In this document: in pieces, positions 39,777 to 47,770 of the stretch
How positions within the stretch are numbered: the first letter of the stretch is position 1
Layout of the letters: every line of letters starts with the position of its first letter
Assembly (NCBI RefSeq): GCF_000417875.1
Contig: NW_006920887.1
Span: 33,832-89,645 of the forward strand
Length of the DNA stretch: 55,814 bases
DNA from: Pseudozyma flocculosa PF-1
Lineage: Eukaryota; Basidiomycota; Ustilaginomycetes; Ustilaginales; Ustilaginaceae
Direction of reading: 5' to 3'
Translations under genes and position numbers: made by a program
The notes under the pieces: model-generated
What the model saw: only the letters and a program-made list of their open reading frames with translations
Told to the model about the DNA's origin: nothing
Database searches by the model: none

Positions 39777-40551
39777 TCATGCCCTGTCCATGTCGACCTT
39801 CTCGCGCGCCTCGTCCGGAGTCAGACCGTGCTGCTGGAGCGCAGCCAGCAGTCTGTTGCTGACCACCTTGCTCGGAGCCGGAGCCTCGGCACGCTTGACG
39901 GTGCGGGGCGCCGAGGTACCGGCCAGATCGCGCAGATGCACGCTGACCATCTCGACGACCATGTGCTTGACGGCTCCATCGACATGGTCAAGCTCCACGC
40001 CGACGCGCAGACCGACGTCGCAGAGCACCGCATGTCGAAGTGTCTGGACGACACGTTCGAGGTCCGGCCTTGCGCTGATGCTGCCGTCCTCGAGCGCGAC
40101 CGTATAATCCGAGGCCTTGCGCAGAGCCGACGACGAACCACGACCGGTCGCCGTCCTCCTGGCCCTCGTCCTCGATCCCGACCTTGCCGTATCGTTTTAG
40201 AGCTTGGCGGAGAGCGGCAGTGAGCCACTTCCAAAGCTCAGTCCGTACGCCGACGCACAGGCCGTCGCAGCAAGGATCCTGATCGCAAATGAACGGCAGG
40301 TCCCCGCGCGTCCAGGCCGCCGTTTCCGAGTCGCCGGGGACGAAGTCGACAAGCACGTCGGTCAGGAAGAAGACGTCGCTTTGCGTGCCGTCCGGGTACA
40401 CCACGGCCGCTTCGAGGTGGTCGCGGACTTTCTTGCTCCTGAGGACCCGTACCGTGTGGTCTGAAGTGGCCTTGGCCTTGAGGTAGGCCGAGGGCAACAG
40501 CCTGACGGTCTCGCCGTCGGAGCTGAAGGTGGCGTACTGAGTCAAAGACAT
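39777..40551 (-). pseudogene. tandem-array family member 7 (single-base frameshift)
   Basis: From the ATG at 40551: MSLTQYATFSSDGETVRLLP, VVYPDGTQSDVFFLTDVLVD, AAWTRGDLPFICDQ, CVGVRTELWKWLTA and RSWFVVGSA. The frame then runs into unrelated text, and the family resumes one base over as DYTVALEDGSISARPDLERV, HAVLCDVGLRVGVELD, VSVHLRDLAGTSAPRTVKR and an LLAALQQHGLTPDEA tail ending at 39777. The shift lies within about 40111-40140 and corresponds to one extra base (total span 775 nt). The only GT-AG interval that would repair it is 19 nt, too short for an intron. TATAAA at 40726-40731 and CCGCTTCCGCTTCC-type elements upstream suggest a promoter was or is present. Confidence 0.75.
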
Positions 40552-40725
40552 CCTCGCGAGTGATCTGGAGGGAAGGGAGAGGTCGAGCTGAAGCTGGCAG
40601 AGGAGCTGTGGAAAGCAAGAAGGATGCGGCGAGGCGGTGGATCGGGTGAGGAAGCTTAACGAGGTGGTGGGCGTGAAGGCAGAAGGGATGAGGATTTGGC
40701 GATGAAGGGCATCGCAGGCCGCCTC

Positions 40726-40731
40726 TTTATA
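40726..40731 (-). promoter_or_regulatory. TATAAA box of array member 7
   Basis: Minus strand GGTATAAAGAGGC, 175 bases upstream of the member 7 ATG. The same core plus flank (GGTATAAAGAGG) occurs upstream of member 10. Confidence 0.65.
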
Positions 40732-41032
40732 CCTTTTGCCGCCCGTTGGGTGGCGTCCAACCTCTGCGCTTTTCACCCTTTGACGCCACCTCCGCCCGCC
40801 CATGCCAAAGAAGCTGCGCTGAAAGAGACTGCTCAATCGACGGCGCCGCGTAAAAGGAGGGTCAATCGAGCAGTCACTTCCGCTTCCGCCTCTCTACGGC
40901 CGATCCCGACGCGGAAGGTACAAGAGCGGTGTTGCCTCCGTCCCGCGCCGGTTGGAGCAGCACTTTGAAAGGGACCGCCCAAGGTGGCGGGCCGCTCGAT
41001 TGCCTCAATGGAGATCGACCAAGGTCGAAGGG

Positions 41033-41050
41033 CCGCTTCCGCTTCCGCTC
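41033..41050 (-). promoter_or_regulatory. GGAAGCGGAAGCGG upstream element (member 7 side)
   Basis: Sense strand GAGCGGAAGCGGAAGCGG followed by CCCTTCGAC. A near-identical copy including the flank lies at 45858-45884 upstream of member 10, and a shorter version at 40876-40892. Shared sequence suggests duplicated promoters; the bound factor is unknown. Confidence 0.5.
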
Positions 41051-41715
41051 GGCCGCCGCAGAGAGCTACCTCTTGACTCGGACGGAGGCGGAGCGAGGAG
41101 CGCAGCTGGACGGCTCTTGTTCCGCATCACGAGGCCAGAATCAGCAGAGAGGCGGAAAGGCATGGCGTGAGAACCCTAGAATGCTTGGGTCGCTGAGCCG
41201 AAGCGCAGAGCCTCCGCCTCGACGAGATGGTGGAAGAGGAAGCACGGCATGAACGACCAGGCGCCTTTTTCCCAGGTCTAGCGATGGTGCCGGACGAGAC
41301 GGATCGCGCCTGTCCGTTCCGCACCGAGCCGCCGCCGAAGACGCCAGCACACCTCGACAATGACACGGGCGGCGTCAAAAATTCATTGCGGCGGGTAGCG
41401 CTCAAAGGTGAGCGAAAGGGAGGCAGGCGCGAGAGACTTTCGTCTTCTTGCGCAGTCAAGCCGCATGCCGGATGGTGACGTCGGGAGAGGAGTCGGGCGG
41501 GCCTGTTTGTCCGGATCATCGTGCGTGGTTCGGCGGGGAAGAGACGTGCGCTGCCTTGTCGGAGCTGGCGAGGCGGCATGCATCTGAGCGTTGGGCCGGA
41601 ACTGCGGGGCCGAGGGAACGACGGAGAAGAGGGTCGCCGCTGACTCGTGCGGTCTAGCGAGTCCATTGAAGGCCTCACTGGACGCGGACGGGAGCCAGAC
41701 GATGCTGCTGTGCAT

Positions 41716-42605
41716 CTAGCGCGAGGTCGACCCGAAGGCGTTGCCTGGAGCCTCTTGCTTGACGGCCTTGGCGCTGGAACGGCCATCGCGCTTGCCGTCG
41801 GTCGGAGCATCGCGCTTGCTGCCTCCACCGGTGTTGGTCGAGTGGCGCAGCGTGCCGCCAGTCAGGTGGATACCGCGATCCGCGAGCTTCTTGACGAGAG
41901 CCTCGTTGACCGCGCCGTCGGTGGCGACAGTCTCGACGGCTACGACGGTGCGAGGAGGGGACAGCTCGGTAAGGTCTCGGACATGAAGATTGACGATCGT
42001 CACCTCGAGACGCGTGTCCTGCAGCAAGCCGAACAGTCTCGGAGGGCCCAGGAATACGACGTCGATCTTGAGGCCGACGTCGCACAGCACCGAGCTCTTG
42101 ACCTTCTTGAGAAACGCTTGGAAGCTGTCCATCTTGGTGATGTTGCCCTGCTTGAGGGTCAGCGTAAAGGCCGTCGCGGGGAGCGTCTGGGCGAAGAACC
42201 ACGAGTAGTTGCCGTACAGCTGGCCTTTTCCAGTGACGTTGACGAGCGGATCGGCATTGATCTTGGCCACTATACCACTCATGACCTTGGAGGGCAGGCC
42301 CACGCACAGGGTGCTGCGCGCAGCCGCGTCGCAGAAGCGCGGCATGTCGTTGCGAGACCAGCCGGCAGGGTTCGCCTCAGCGGGCGTGTAGTCGACGATG
42401 CCGCGACCGACGACAAAAACGGTGCTGACAATACCGCCCGGAAGCGTTAGGTAGCACGCTGACGTCGCTCCACTGAGCCCGTAGAGGGCTTGGGCTCGCG
42501 GAGCTTGATTGACGTGCTGTTGACATTTTCGGGCGTGATGACCGCGTTCGAAGTGAAGCGGACCTCGCCTTCGTTGGTGAAGCTGGCGAAGGTGTTGGTC
42601 GACAT
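41716..42605 (-). pseudogene. tandem-array family member 8 (single-base frameshift)
   Basis: From the ATG at 42605: MSTNTFASFTNEGEVRFTSN and AVITPENVNSTSIKLREPKP, then the frame stops at 42447-42449. The family resumes one base back as CYLTLPGGIVSTVFVVGRGI, VDYTPAEANPAGWSRNDMPR, TLCVGLPSKVMSGI, NYSWFFAQTLPATAFTLTLK, KVKSSVLCDVGLKIDVVFLG, VNLHVRDLTELSPPRTVVAV and a tail with KRDAPTDGKRDGRSSAKAVK, ending at 41716. The shift lies between about 42450 and 42500 and equals one missing base (total span 890 nt). No intron restores the frame. The downstream part alone is open for 209 codons. A TATA-like CATACATAAG lies at 42681-42690. Pseudogene or sequencing error. Confidence 0.75.
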
Positions 42606-43311
42606 GCTGTCGGAATCGAAGTGAAAGGGATGATGTGGAAGCTCGGAAAGGAGGACAGCCGTCGGAGGGCGCGAGCTGCTCTTATGTATGCTCGCGAGCA
42701 GGGAGAGCCCAGCAGATCCTCTGGTGCGGAGGGCACAGCTTCTCTGCGCTCCTGAACCAAGCGTCTGCTCGGCCGTCTGATGGGCGGGTCTGCCTGACTT
42801 CGCGCTGAGGCTGCGCCGATAGCGTTGTCGTCGCCTGCGCTGCCGAACTTGCTGCGCCCGTCCTTCACTCCCATCATGAGGGGGGAAGAGCCGCAAGGCA
42901 GGGCGGCGCCGCTCCACAGCCGATCATACAGCGCGCGGACCTCATCTGGTGCCTAACGGCGCCCCGAAGCGGCGTGGTGGCAGCCGAGGTGTCCGGAAAA
43001 AGGGATGAGGAACCTCACGGCCGGCAGCGGCAGCCTCGACGGCACTCGACCGGCTCCTCGCTCGCACCTGAGCTCGCTCTGCACCAATGCGTTCAGAAAC
43101 GGCTTCTGCCCGCGATTTGAAGGTGTTGGCACCGCAGAGACCGCCGAGGGTCTGCGAGGCGGTGGTCGCGGCCCTCGGCCGGTGAGGCGCAAAGAAGGCA
43201 TCGAACCCGACCCCAGTCTAAGCATCGCGAGGCATGTGCGTTCCTCGGGCGAAGGCAACGACCGCAGGATCCCCGGCCAGACGTCGAGGGGCCTGTCGGC
43301 CAGGGCGCCGG
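42606..43311. other. spacer between array members 8 and 9
   Basis: The left part is the short member 8 promoter region (TATA-like at 42681-42690, about 80 bases from the ATG). No coding frame or known motif in the remainder. Confidence 0.5.
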
Positions 43312-44088
43312 TCACTGCTGCGGCCTGTCGAGATGCTGCTGTCGGGGGCTGATGCCCGCGTCCACCGCCACGTCTCCGCGTCTGGACTTGTTGACCCTGT
43401 CAAGCAGATCCGGGTCGGGACGGAGGTGCGAGGCAACGCCGTCAAGCTGGAAGATGTGGCGCGGTGTCGAGACATCGGAGAGGCCGTGGACGTGGACGTT
43501 GCAGAGGCCATGCACGGGGCGGAAGCTGACAAGGTCGCCTTCGTCTGCCATGCGCTCAAGCCTGAGGGTGACGCCGACGTCGCACTTGAGAGACGAGCCG
43601 ACCTCGTCGAGAAAGGCGGGCAGGTGCGTGCGGCTGTGGACCGAGGAGTCCGGATCGACGTAGGTGAAGACCATGTCGTCCTCGACCTCGATCGCGTGCC
43701 AGGAGTAGGCGCTGTCCTCTGGATCCTCGTAACGGAGCTGGATCCTGCCGGCCATCATGGCCTTGAACTGAAAAACTCGGCAGATCTCGAGAGGCAGACC
43801 GAGGCTGAGCACCGTCGCGTTGCGGTCCCGACTGGCGAGGGCTGCCGTAACCGACCGAGATGGCGACCAGCGCAAGGTGCCGGACGAGACGCAGGCTGGA
43901 TGCTCGATGACCGCATCTGCAAGGACGGTGACGGCGCTGGTGGTGCCGTCGGGGTAGCGGACTGCAACATCGACGTGATCGAGGTCGTCCGGGCGCAGCT
44001 CGACTGCAAAGTCGGTGCCTGGGCGAAGGACGCCCTGCTCCATGATGCAGATGCGGCCGTGCTCGTAGGTGACGTACGGCCCGCCCAT
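43312..44088 (-). CDS. tandem-array family member 9, intact, unknown function
   Basis: Open frame of 258 aa. I chose the ATG at 44088 (MGGPYVTYEHGRICIMEQG) because it aligns with members 1 and 6; the four codons upstream begin with TTG. Motifs: VAVRYPDGTTSAVTVLADAV, IEHPACVSSGTLRWSP, VLSLGLPLEICRVFQF, YSWHAIEVEDDMVFTYVDPD, LPAFLDEVGSSLKCDVGVTL, LCNVHVHGLSDVSTPRHIF and QLDGVASHLRPDPDLLDRVN, with a short basic tail. It retains all family motifs without interruption. A CCACC tract (44183-44198 in sense) lies upstream; no TATA box was found. No signal peptide; function unknown. Confidence 0.78.
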   Translation of the reverse strand: MGGPYVTYEHGRICIMEQGVLRPGTDFAVELRPDDLDHVDVAVRYPDGTTSAVTVLADAVIEHPACVSSGTLRWSPSRSVTAALASRDRNATVLSLGLPLEICRVFQFKAMMAGRIQLRYEDPEDSAYSWHAIEVEDDMVFTYVDPDSSVHSRTHLPAFLDEVGSSLKCDVGVTLRLERMADEGDLVSFRPVHGLCNVHVHGLSDVSTPRHIFQLDGVASHLRPDPDLLDRVNKSRRGDVAVDAGISPRQQHLDRPQQ

Positions 44089-44439
44089 CTTGAGTGACAA
44101 CGTAGCGGATGGACTCGGCGGTGAGGAGCAGGCGTGCAGCAGCGCGTGATGTCAAAGGTCGATGGGCAGCCGCCCGAAGTGGTGGTGGTGGTGGTCGAGA
44201 GAGAAGCCGCTCCTCAAGCGCGCGCTGGACGTCAGCGCAAAAAGGCTGCAGCCCGCCTGTCGAATTGAGCGAGGCGGGCCAGGCGCGAGCGGCTCCTTGG
44301 CCTCACTGCGCCCTCTTGACGCTCCTCGATCGCGCTGCTTGTCGTCACGAGACACATACACGCACGCACGCAACGGAGTTTCTCCACGCTCAAATTTGCT
44401 TCGAAACTTTACCACGGCGCAGGCAGAACGAGCTGTCAC
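44089..44439. promoter_or_regulatory. upstream region of array member 9
   Basis: Sense CCACCACCACCACC at 44183-44198 about 100 bases from the ATG. Otherwise nothing recognised. Confidence 0.4.
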
Positions 44440-44672
44440 ATGCCAAGGAACACGGTGGAAGACCTTCTGTGCCTGGCTGAGCACGAAGTGCAGAGGAAGA
44501 GCTCGACAGCAGGGACGCGACATGCAGAGCCCGACGCCGTGCTAAAGAGCTTTGTGCTCAACGTAGAAGGAGGACTTGGCGCCTGCTCTTCTTCAACGAT
44601 GAGACTCGCTACTTCCGCCTCCTGACGCCGTTCGAAGTCTCAGACGGAGCCATGGTGCCCTTCGCCTCGTAG
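44440..44672 (+). pseudogene. plus-strand gene remnant, frameshifted, unidentified
   Basis: On the strand opposite to the array, one frame reads MPRNTVEDLLCLAEHEVQRK, then DAVLKSFVLNVEGGL. A shift of one base near 44575-44585 leads into WRLLFFNDETRYFRLLTPFE and VSDGAMVPFAS before a TAG at 44670-44672. Both halves have strikingly protein-like composition for a spacer, and their junction is contiguous, so I read this as the end of a broken plus-strand gene. No intron fits. I do not recognise the protein. Upstream of 44440 the frame remains open for some distance (STLKFASKLYHGAGRTSCH) but is not convincing. Confidence 0.45.
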
Positions 44673-44810
44673 AGGACATGCCCGGGTCGAAAGCAAGATT
44701 TGAGGTCTGGGGCGATCGAGAGAAGGCTAGACCGCTCTTGGCTGGATCGCGCTCAGGCGGCGAGGACGTTGGCTTCAGCGGTGCATGTATGCCCTCGTGA
44801 GCCCACAGAT

Positions 44811-45530
44811 TCAGCTGCGTCGATGCGGCTTGATCTTCTCCAGCAGAGCTTTGCTGGCCTCCTTGCGTGTAGGGGACTGCTGAATGAGATTGAGAGTGAG
44901 AGGGGCCGAAGTTGTCGTGAGGTCCCAGACGTGGACGCAGCTAATATTGAAGTCGAGTTCGCTCCAGCTACCCGCGGCGTCTTGGTGAACGCGGACGATG
45001 GCGGCGATGTCGCAGACCAAAGAGCTCCTGATCTCTTCCTGCCAGGTGCAGTGGTACTTGATGCGGCGGATGCTCCCGTTACTTTTCCTCAAGGTGAACC
45101 CGTTGATGCACTCCGCGTCGGCGGTGAGCCAGGAGAAGCCGTTGTGCTTCTTGCTCTGGTCGACCAAATCACAGGCCGGATATTTGTTGAGGACGGCGAG
45201 TCGAAGGTTCATTACGATGTGACCCATGATGTCGTCGGGAACGCCGATGCAGAGAGTCTCGCCGGTCATGCACAGAGACGGAACGCCTTCGCGGAAACCG
45301 TCGTCAAGCCGATCGGGATTGTAGTCGACCACCACTCCCGACAGAAAGGCAAAGGTGCTCTCCGCACCGTCCGGATACTGCCACACGGCCTCGAGGATGT
45401 ATCTGCTCGAATCATCGTGCCTCACTCGCAGGCCGACATCTTGATAGTTCTCGGTGGTGATGTAAGCCTGGGAGGAGAGGCGGATCGACTTGCCATCGTT
45501 GCTGAGCTTGGTGTAAGCGGTGGACGCCAT
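44811..45530 (-). CDS. tandem-array family member 10, intact, unknown function
   Basis: Open frame of 239 aa from the ATG at 45530 (MASTAYTKLSNDGKSIRLSS). Motifs: VWQYPDGAESTFAFLSGVVV, DYNPDRLDDGFREGVPSLC, LCIGVPDDIMGHIVMNLRLA, HNGFSWLTADAECINGFTLR, EEIRSSLVCDIAAIVRVHQD, FNISCVHVWDLTTTSAPLTL and a Lys/Glu tail ending IKPHRRS. It is closest in layout to members 7, 8 and 11. Codon third positions are noticeably less GC-rich than in neighbouring genes. A promoter with TATAAA (45781-45786) and a GGAAGCGGAAGCGG element (45866-45884) lies upstream. No signal peptide; function unknown. Confidence 0.78.
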   Translation of the reverse strand: MASTAYTKLSNDGKSIRLSSQAYITTENYQDVGLRVRHDDSSRYILEAVWQYPDGAESTFAFLSGVVVDYNPDRLDDGFREGVPSLCMTGETLCIGVPDDIMGHIVMNLRLAVLNKYPACDLVDQSKKHNGFSWLTADAECINGFTLRKSNGSIRRIKYHCTWQEEIRSSLVCDIAAIVRVHQDAAGSWSELDFNISCVHVWDLTTTSAPLTLNLIQQSPTRKEASKALLEKIKPHRRS

Positions 45531-45780
45531 CGTGGATCAGCTTTGTGGCCAGAGGTGCGTGCGGTCGTCGGGTAGTGTAGCGCAGTTGTGGCTCGCGAGC
45601 TGTGAGGTGATGTGGCGAAGCAAGAACGGGGCGACGATGTCGTTGAACGGGTGACGTATGGTGAGGTACAAGGAGTGGGATGGAGGGCGAATGTCAAGAG
45701 GCGTAATCGGAGGATAGGCGAGGCTGGCGTGGAGATCAGGCGTGAAGGAGAAGAGGGAGGAGGGTTGTCAGCTCGCCCTC

Positions 45781-45786
45781 TTTATA
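45781..45786 (-). promoter_or_regulatory. TATAAA box of array member 10
   Basis: Minus strand GGTATAAAGAGGG, about 250 bases upstream of the member 10 ATG and about 85 bases downstream of the GGAAGCGGAAGCGG element. The same box with its flank precedes member 7. Confidence 0.65.
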
Positions 45787-45857
45787 CCTTCGTCCCTCAC
45801 CGACTGCCCCGGACCGTCTACGCCACGGGAGGCGGAGGAGCAACAGAGGAGCGGCAA

Positions 45858-45884
45858 AAGTCGAGGGCCGCTTCCGCTTCCGCT
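45858..45884 (-). promoter_or_regulatory. GGAAGCGGAAGCGG upstream element (member 10 side)
   Basis: Sense GAGCGGAAGCGGAAGCGG plus the flank CCCTCGACTTT; matches 41021-41050 upstream of member 7 almost base for base over about 28 positions. Confidence 0.5.
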
Positions 45885-46476
45885 CCCTGCTTGGCGTCGG
45901 CGGAAAGAGGATCCGCTCGACGGCATGCAACGGCGATTGGACAGTTCAGCCCTTCGCCGGAAGGAGGTGGTGAACGGATCAGATCGATTCGGGAGTGAGG
46001 GCGATGGGGAGGGCCGAGCGGATCGCTTGGCTTCGATGCGAGGCGACAAAGTCAAAAGGTATCGGACGAATCGTGGATGCGGAAAGGAGCTACACGGAGG
46101 ACGGGAGCGGAGAGAGTCGCATGGTCGGCCCCGTCGAGAGTCGCGCAAGCAAAGGACCTCGCTCCGCCGCATCGCATCATCGTGTGGCTTCTCCGCTTGT
46201 CCTGCAAAGGCGTACGGCGACGACGTGGGTGAATCTCCGGACACGACAGGGTAGGACTATCTTGTGGCGCGAGCAGCGAGGCGCATGTTGCAGGTGCTGA
46301 TTGGCGCCGCGATGCTGTTGACGACTTGGGCTCCGACAAAAAGGCGGACACCGTTTCATTTTTCCGAGCCAGCGCCAGAGTGTCGACGAGGCTGTGCTAA
46401 GCGCCTCCGGGGCCGGCGCAGGACCAGCCGGGGTCTTCTGGCGAGCGACGAGGGCGAACTCGAGTCGAGGCGGCTG

Positions 46477-47225
46477 TCAGGCCTCCTCTTTCTTGACGCG
46501 CTGGTCCAGAGGGCTCTCCTTGGAGTGCAGTCCGCGCTCCTCGAGCTTCTTGAGGAAGCCCAAGTCGACGTCCGTGTTGCTGGCGACGTTGTCGAGGCGC
46601 ATGACGGTGCGACGAGACGCCTTGTCGGTGAGGTCCTTGACGTGGACGTTGACGACGGTCGCATACAGCTCGCCCTGGGGGTGCTTCTTATTGACCGTGG
46701 TGCTGAACTTGAACCCCACGTCGCAGAGCACGGAGCTCTTGGCTTCCTGCATGAAGCTCTCCAGGTCCGGCATCGTCGCGGTCGATCCGGGGCGTAGTTG
46801 ATGGTGAACTCGGTCTGAGGGCTCGTCTTGGCCTCGAACCACTTGTAGCCTTCGTGCTCAGAGCCGCAGTCCGACGCGAGGATGTTCTTGAACTTGGCGC
46901 GCATATCGGTCGTGATTGCGGCAGGCACACCCACAATGAGCGTGTGCTGGTTGTAAGAGCAATAGCGAGGCAGATGGTCGGGAACGCATCGCATCGATGC
47001 CGTATACGCGGGCTTGAACTCGATGATGACGTCCGAAATTGCCCAGATGCCGCTCAGCGTACCGTCTGGGTACTTGACCAGAAAGGCCTCGCGATTGAGG
47101 GTGGGAGGATCGCCCTCATCGAGCTGACGGGCAGGCTGCATGCTGTAAGGACCACAGGATCCGATGACACCCAAGGGCGTGACGCGGGCGCCTCCGTTCA
47201 TGTCGAATTGGAAATATTGGGTCAT
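46477..47225 (-). pseudogene. tandem-array family member 11 (frameshift at a C run)
   Basis: First member in transcriptional order. From the ATG at 47225: MTQYFQFDMNGGARVTPLGV, FLVKYPDGTLSGIWAISDVI, CVPDHLPRYCSYNQHTLIVG, VPAAITTDMRAKFKNIL, GYKWFEAKTSPQTEFTINYA. The next run of C (plus-strand GGGG near 46789-46792) is one base short of keeping frame. The family resumes one base back as GSTATMPDLESFMQEAKSSV, LCDVGFKFSTTVNKK, VVNVHVKDLTDKASRRTVMR, LDNVASNTDVDLGFLKKLEE and an acidic/basic tail ending VKKEEA at 46477. Total span is 749 nt. The homopolymer position makes a sequencing error a real alternative to a pseudogene. Confidence 0.75.
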
Positions 47226-47770
47226 CCACTCAAACGGGCGATGGATAGGCGGACAGCCGAGTCGGTAGTGCGAGGGATGGCGGCGGAGCTGTCGAGCGTT
47301 TGGTGAGAGTCACAGGGCGGCGCGATGAGATGGAGCTGAGCCGAAGAAAGAAGAGGGGGTGGTGGTCGAGAGGCAAGAAGCGACGAACCGGGCTGGCTGG
47401 CCTTCATCTGTCTGGAGAGGGCTGAGGCAGCACAGGCACCAGCTGTCGCTGATCTCGTCCATCTTCTCAGGTCAGTCGGTCCGCGCCAAAGAGAACGCCA
47501 AACGTGACTCCTGCCGTGCCGTTCTGGCTTGGCCTCCTGCCCTTTGTGGCCAGACTGTGCTCGTTCGCGGAGCGGCGCTGAGCGGTTGAGAGGCCGCGTC
47601 AGTCTCTTTCCACCGCGCCCTATCTCTGCATGGTGCCGCGTCAGGCACGGTTGGTCGCAAGAAAATGAAGTCGGTGGTGCTGGCCAGCCCCGGCCGGCTG
47701 CGCAGGAACTCGCCAGAGGTCCAGCGTGCTCCCTGCGAAAGCCCGTGAGCTTCTGCTTCTGCTTGCTGGG
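47226..47770. other. spacer between array member 11 and COG3
   Basis: Sense CCACCACC at about 47357-47365 near member 11. No TATA box and no coding frame recognised; the right part is the COG3 3' flank. Confidence 0.55.

Larger units (their letters stand above)
40552..41715. promoter_or_regulatory. upstream region of array member 7 and spacer to member 8
   Basis: Sense-strand features for member 7: a CCACC tract at about 40655-40665, GGTATAAAGAGGC at 40722-40734, AGGCGGAAGCGGAAGTG at 40876-40892, and GAGCGGAAGCGGAAGCGG at about 41033-41050. The rest, up to 41715, shows no recognisable gene. Confidence 0.5.
45531..46476. promoter_or_regulatory. upstream region of array member 10 and spacer to member 11
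   Basis: In sense orientation: GGTATAAAGAGGG at about 45778-45788, 250 bases before the ATG, and GAGCGGAAGCGGAAGCGGCC at about 45865-45884. The remainder up to member 11 shows no recognisable gene. Confidence 0.5.

Noticed and set aside
39777..47225. Programmed ribosomal frameshifting in members 7, 8 and 11
   Set aside because: The three breaks occur at different places in the family alignment, in different directions (one gain, two losses), and none lies at a canonical slippery heptamer.
39777..47225. Unrecognised introns explaining the frame breaks in the array
   Set aside because: Candidate GT-AG intervals around each break are either too short (19 nt), give the wrong phase, or would remove conserved motifs. 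Intact members have no introns at these sites.
30878..47225. Array members as secreted effectors
   Set aside because: Smut effector clusters are the obvious analogy, but none of the intact members begins with a hydrophobic signal segment; their N-termini are charged and conserved as part of the domain.
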